64,000 nt of DNA, taken from the NCBI GenBank assembly GCA_034432155.1, contig DAOUCP010000123.1, positions 19,374 to 83,373 of the forward strand, written 5' to 3'. A model generated the notes under the pieces. It had not been told where the DNA came from. It saw only the letters and a program-made list of their open reading frames with translations, and searched no databases. This document shows, piece by piece, positions 60,540 to 64,000 of this stretch. Within the stretch, counting starts at the first letter, position 1. The number at the start of each line of letters is the position of its first letter. The stretch comes from DAOUCP01 sp034432155 (GTDB taxonomy: Bacteria; Chloroflexota; Anaerolineae; Epilineales; Epilineaceae). The position numbers and the translations under genes are program-made.

Positions 60540-61232
60540 TCAGGATGCGGTCCGCTTGTCTCGGGGCGCCGCACGCCGCCACTGAGTCAGGTGCCCTTCG
60601 AGCCACTCGAACCAGCCCGCCAAGCCTTCGCCCGTGCGGCAGGAGAGAGGAAAGGTCACCAAGCCGGGGTTGAGGACTTCCACGCCCCGGCGGAACGAGT
60701 CCATGTCGAACGGGACGTAAGGCAAGAGGTCGATCTTGTTGACGATCAGCACGTCGATGCCGCGGAAGGCGACGGGGTACTTGTAAGGCTTGTCATCGCC
60801 CTCGGGAATGGAGGCGACGAGGACGCTGGCGTGGGTTCCGAGAGGGAACGAGGCCGGGCAGATCAGGTTGCCCACGTTCTCCACAATCAGCAGATCGAAG
60901 CTCGACAAGTCGAGCCCCTCCAAGCCAGCGCGGAGCATGGCGGCGTCGAGGTGGCACTGGCCCCCGGTGTTGATCTGGACAGCGGTGGCGCCGGCGGCTT
61001 GCGCCCGGTCGGCATCCAAGCTGGTCGCGATGTCGCCATCGATGGCCAGCACTCGGAACCGCTGAGCAAAATGCCGGATGGTTCGCTCGATCAGCGATGT
61101 CTTGCCAGCCCCCGGCGAGGCCATGATATTCAGGCTGTAGAGCATCGCCCGGTCGAGAAGCGCCCGATTGTCTGCGGCCAGGCGCTGGTTGGCATCTAGG
61201 ATGTGCTCGCCGATCGCAATGCGCTTTGTCAC
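60540..61232 (-). CDS. hypB: hydrogenase nickel-incorporation GTPase HypB
   Basis: 230 residues from the GTG at 61232, overlapping the hypA stop as GTGA. SIMIBI GTPase with P-loop ASPGAGKTSL, the metal-binding CH pair in GGQCHLDAAML, NVGNLICPASFPLG and NKIDLLPY. HypB dimerises with GTP and hands nickel, with HypA, to the large subunit of [NiFe] hydrogenase. It lacks the histidine-rich and CxxCGC N-terminal extensions found in some species, so it is the minimal form. No hypCDEF or hydrogenase genes are in the window; they are expected upstream or elsewhere. Confidence 0.95.
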   Translation of the reverse strand: MTKRIAIGEHILDANQRLAADNRALLDRAMLYSLNIMASPGAGKTSLIERTIRHFAQRFRVLAIDGDIATSLDADRAQAAGATAVQINTGGQCHLDAAMLRAGLEGLDLSSFDLLIVENVGNLICPASFPLGTHASVLVASIPEGDDKPYKYPVAFRGIDVLIVNKIDLLPYVPFDMDSFRRGVEVLNPGLVTFPLSCRTGEGLAGWFEWLEGHLTQWRRAAPRDKRTAS

Positions 61233-61618
61233 GGCCTTGCTCCATCTTCGGCACTCGCCAGCGCCGGTTCCTCGCCGCTCTCGATGTCGATGGCCTCGAG
61301 ATGGAACTCGTCGCCGCTCAGAATCCGGACATCCGTGGCCTGGCAATCGGGGCACCATGGCTGATCGGCGGCGGGCGCGTACTCGTGACCACAGCGGGTA
61401 CACGCCATGCGCGCCGCGACGCGACGGAACTCGAGCCGGGCACCTTCGGCGATGGTATCGCGGCTGACGATGTCCCAATAGAACTGCACGCAGTCGTCCA
61501 CGATCGACGCGAGGTCGCCGACCACGACGTGCAGCGCCAAGATGCGCCGGGCGCCAGCCGCCTCACCGTGGCGGACGGCAATGTCGAGCAGGTTCTGGGT
61601 GACGGCCAATTCGTGCAT
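61229..61618 (-). CDS. hypA: hydrogenase nickel-incorporation metallochaperone HypA
   Basis: 129 residues from the ATG at 61618, chosen because MHELAVTQNLL is the conserved nickel-binding N terminus (the His2 ligand). The zinc site is formed by CTRCGHEY and CPDCQATD. Length is slightly above normal (about 115) because of a C-terminal tail. It works with HypB, whose start codon overlaps its stop, to insert nickel into hydrogenase. Confidence 0.95.
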   Translation of the reverse strand: MHELAVTQNLLDIAVRHGEAAGARRILALHVVVGDLASIVDDCVQFYWDIVSRDTIAEGARLEFRRVAARMACTRCGHEYAPAADQPWCPDCQATDVRILSGDEFHLEAIDIESGEEPALASAEDGARP

Positions 61619-61820
61619 TCGGGGATCCGCCCGCGGGGACGGTTCCACCCATTATACAGTGCGTCACCGTCGGGAGGACGCGGCCCACTGGTGTGGCACC
61701 CGCGGTATCACGTGGCGGGCAGGCGGTGGATCGCCAGCGTTGCCAGCCCCCTGGCCGGAGCCCGTTTCGCCAAGCCTGTCAGGGGCGGAGGTCGTGCCAC
61801 GGCGGGCGGTCCGGCGAGGC

Positions 61821-62861
61821 TTACTGCGACCGCGGCGGCAGGACGGTGACGCGCCACAGCTCGCCCTCGGGTGCGAGGGCCACCTGGCAGTCCAGTAGCT
61901 GGGGTAACAGCCAGGCCAGGGTGGCCAGGTGGCGGCTCACCTGGCGCACAGTGAAGTGCGAGGGCCCCGTGGCCAGCGCCAGGTAGGGCAGCAGCTGGTC
62001 GGCTGCCTGGATGTCCAGAGCCGCTCCCGCGGCCAGCTCCGCCCGCAGGCGGCTGGCTGCTTCCTCGCCCACGCGCTCCGCCGTGACGCCACGTTCTGCG
62101 AGGCTGCTGGCGCCCAGTCGCGCCTGCTCGGTCTCAGCCCAGAGGACGATGGCTCCTCCCTGACCGCAGGCCTCCTGGCGGCCGTAGGCGCACGACTCGA
62201 CCTCGACAGGCCAGCGGGCACCCAGGTGGGTCGCGGCCGCCGCCGCCATGCGGCCCGCGATGGTGGGTGGCAGGTTGGCCACATGGGCGATGCCTCGGAT
62301 GGCCTGGACCCTGCCAGGACCTTCGAGCTGCAGCGGTTTGAGGGAACCGACGGGTGCGGTGCGCGCCGTCACTCGCCCACCGCCTTGGGGATAGTAGCCA
62401 CGCCGCCCTAGCTCGAGCTGCGTGGTCACCCCCAGACGTTCGAGGAGCGGCGCGAGCACGGAACGCGCGTAGTCCCAAGGTGGCGACCAGCGGACGTCGG
62501 TGCCGCCGGTGATGGTCAGCTCCACCGGCCCCGGCGCAAAGAGCGCTGGCACGAGACAGGCCTGCAGGACAAGGGTGACGCTGCCGGCGGTGGCGACGTC
62601 GAAACGGAAGCGCCCGGCGACGAGTGGCCCCGGTGCGAACGTCAGCTCCTGACTGCCCAGGGCCAGCCCCTCGGTGCGCGCGCAGCACAGGCTGGCGACG
62701 GCGCGGACGGCGGTGAGATGCTGGGCAGCCAGGCCGGCCTGGGGCCGGCCGGCGCGGATGCGCCGGATTCGCACCGGCAAGCCGCGCACAGCGGCGCAGG
62801 CGATGGTCAGGCGCAGCAGTTGCCCACCGCCCTCGCCATAGGAGCCGTCGATTTCGATCAC
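61821..62861 (-). CDS. rtcA: RNA 3'-terminal phosphate cyclase
   Basis: 346 residues from the GTG at 62861. Strong family signatures: IDGSYGEGGGQLLR at the N terminus, AGRPQAGLAAQHLTAV, GRRGYYPQGGG and the ADQLLPYLALA segment; the catalytic histidine is kept in SRHLATLAW. RtcA uses ATP to convert an RNA 3'-phosphate to a 2',3'-cyclic phosphate through a covalent His-AMP intermediate; in E. coli it is in an RNA-repair operon with RtcB. Here no rtcB or rtcR is adjacent. Length is normal. Confidence 0.95.
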   Translation of the reverse strand: MIEIDGSYGEGGGQLLRLTIACAAVRGLPVRIRRIRAGRPQAGLAAQHLTAVRAVASLCCARTEGLALGSQELTFAPGPLVAGRFRFDVATAGSVTLVLQACLVPALFAPGPVELTITGGTDVRWSPPWDYARSVLAPLLERLGVTTQLELGRRGYYPQGGGRVTARTAPVGSLKPLQLEGPGRVQAIRGIAHVANLPPTIAGRMAAAAATHLGARWPVEVESCAYGRQEACGQGGAIVLWAETEQARLGASSLAERGVTAERVGEEAASRLRAELAAGAALDIQAADQLLPYLALATGPSHFTVRQVSRHLATLAWLLPQLLDCQVALAPEGELWRVTVLPPRSQ

Positions 62862-62912
62862 CTTCGGGCGCCCCGTTCTTCGCGCCGGACGGCCCTCCCG
62901 GGCGTCCGATAC

Positions 62913-63905
62913 TCACCGGCTGCGACTGCGGTCTCGCCACCGCTTCACCAGCCACCAGGCGATGCCGAGGGGCGCGCCGATCAGAATGGCAAGTGGCAAG
63001 AGCACGATGAGCATCCGGATGAGGATGGTCGCCAAGCCCTGCAGCAGCACCCGCAAGATGGAGCGCGACTCGTCGACGATCGGGCCCGGCTGCCATTCGG
63101 GCACCGGCGTCGGCGTCGGGGTGACCGTCGGCTGCGGTCTCGGTCCGATGAGCTCGACGCTAATGGTGCTGAACGCGGATCGCTGTGCCAGGTATTGCAA
63201 TCGGCCCTTGCGTTGGGCAATCTCGCCCTCGATCGTCATGAGCTGGCTGTTCACCGCCAGCGCCTCCTCGACCGTCCGCGCCTCTTCCATCAGCGCACGG
63301 AGCCGGGCTTGCGTCACCTCCAGGTTGGCGATTTCGCTCTGCAGGTCCACGTATTCCTCGGTGACATCCAGGCCGCTCACCTGCTCGGCGATCAGCCGGG
63401 TAGCCAGCTCGCGCACCCTGCGCATGGCCGTCTCGAAGCGGTCCGCCGGAATGGCAAAGCGCACTGTGGCCCCCGACCGATCCGATTCCTCCCCATAGGT
63501 CGTCGTTTCGAGCACGTAGCCGCCGAGCTCAACGGCGGTCGTCTCGAGTCGAGTCAGAGCCTGGCGCAGGTCCTTCACCTCGATGGTGATGCTGCCTGTC
63601 TTGATGATCTTGCGCCCCAGGCCACTCCCGCTACCGAGCGCCTCGGGCAGCGGAGTCGCAAGGGCGGCAGGTTCGGCCTCCTCGGCCACGTCGAAGCCGC
63701 GTCCGGCGTCCTTAGACTCCCGGATGGCGGCGGACATCTCTTGAAGGGCTGGATGCCCCTCGCCAGCGTCCTGCGAGGATACGGACCCCGCCGCGCCCGG
63801 CACGGCGTGTTCCTCGATGGTTACGTTGCGCGACGCGGAGCAGCCACAAGGCAACAGCGTCACTGCCGACACCAAGAGAAGCACGGCCATCATCCGCGAG
63901 CTCAT
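62913..63905 (-). CDS. DUF4349-type lipoprotein
   Basis: 330 residues from the ATG at 63905, with AAAGGAG 7 nt upstream. Signal peptide with a Cys-containing end (LLLVSAVTLLPCGC), a disordered spacer to about 100, then the DUF4349 domain (about residues 110-265: KIIKTGSITIEVKDLRQAL, a long coiled coil around EEYVDLQSEIANLEVTQARL and a closing STISVELIGP strand), a Thr/Pro bit and a C-terminal membrane helix (LLQGLATILIRMLIVLLPLAILIGAPLG, near 295-320). Such proteins are held at the cell surface; function unknown. The 95 bp right of it up to the edge hold no recognised gene. Confidence 0.88.
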   Translation of the reverse strand: MSSRMMAVLLLVSAVTLLPCGCSASRNVTIEEHAVPGAAGSVSSQDAGEGHPALQEMSAAIRESKDAGRGFDVAEEAEPAALATPLPEALGSGSGLGRKIIKTGSITIEVKDLRQALTRLETTAVELGGYVLETTTYGEESDRSGATVRFAIPADRFETAMRRVRELATRLIAEQVSGLDVTEEYVDLQSEIANLEVTQARLRALMEEARTVEEALAVNSQLMTIEGEIAQRKGRLQYLAQRSAFSTISVELIGPRPQPTVTPTPTPVPEWQPGPIVDESRSILRVLLQGLATILIRMLIVLLPLAILIGAPLGIAWWLVKRWRDRSRSR

Positions 63906-64000
63906 CCGAGAACTCCTTTCGCGTCCGGCGATGGGAAACGGGGCCAACCAGTAACGAAAGAATACCCTGACCACTACCCGCAAGCGAAGCGCGCCCCCCG

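Noticed and set aside
61821..62861. Loss of the catalytic His in the RNA cyclase
   Set aside because: At first the ADQLL segment seemed to lack it, but the nucleophile lies further on and is present in SRHLATLAW.
1..64000. tRNA, rRNA or IS elements
   Set aside because: No TpsiC-like GGTTCGAATCC arm, rRNA stretch, transposase frame or flanking terminal inverted repeats were recognised by eye; a covariance-model scan would be decisive.

Overview
The window looks like a piece of a high-GC (roughly two thirds G+C) bacterial chromosome, most likely from a Chloroflexota lineage (Anaerolineae, Caldilineae or Ardenticatenia type). This is inferred from the many large secreted proteins with Thr/Pro-rich linkers followed by a short Leu-Pro motif, from the Ycf48-like propeller protein, and from a LysW-like carrier, bacterial DRG-type GTPase and arginine-decarboxylase-like enzyme side by side. 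No rRNA, tRNA, phage, IS element or CRISPR array was recognised.

Layout. 1-6.1 kb: tail of an ABC exporter, a secreted alpha/beta-hydrolase-like protein, a short run of plus-strand genes (membrane-anchored protein, OsmC, Tat-exported polysaccharide deacetylase, LysW-like zinc ribbon) and a VWA-like protein. 6.4-15.9 kb: three very large surface proteins (beta-helix plus cohesin-like; Big-1/DUF11 repeats; a DGxGxDxY-type repeat protein). 16-25 kb: purA on the minus strand, a BsuPI-domain secreted protein, then a tight set DRG GTPase - degenerate prolyl-tRNA synthetase - MTA phosphorylase-like - MTA/SAH deaminase. 25-34 kb: lipoprotein, giant subtilase, LOG-like protein, a 35-bp tandem repeat array, a glycoside-hydrolase-like lipoprotein and another linker protein. 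34-42 kb: PLP decarboxylase, divergent PspA plus a substrate-binding/OmpA fusion, and a Clp-type ATPase with a dead first ATPase domain with its small partner. 42-52 kb: FG-GAP protein, Ycf48-like propeller, lytic transglycosylase with a strong promoter and tandem dyads, a Lon-like AAA_32 protease with an apparent CTG start, and a VWA protein. 52-56 kb: minus-strand electron-transfer operon (cytochrome b with N-terminal c-type haem, subunit IV, Rieske, HdrD-like membrane/Fe-S protein split by a frameshift). 56-64 kb: GT39-like glycosyltransferase, MFS transporter, aldo/keto reductase, hypA-hypB, rtcA and a DUF4349 lipoprotein.

Three themes stand out. (1) At least nine predicted exported proteins carry a short [YHRF]-[LV]-P-[FYLVW] motif beside a Thr/Pro linker or at the extreme C terminus, which looks like a shared surface-display tag. 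(2) Minisatellite-like tandem repeats recur in genes (18, 33, 36, 36, 39 and 66 bp units, all multiples of three) and between genes (35 and 43 bp units, not multiples of three). (3) Several recognisable enzyme folds have lost catalytic signatures: ProRS motifs 2 and 3, Clp domain 1 Walker A and B, the hydrolase nucleophile, and the LysW C-terminal Glu.
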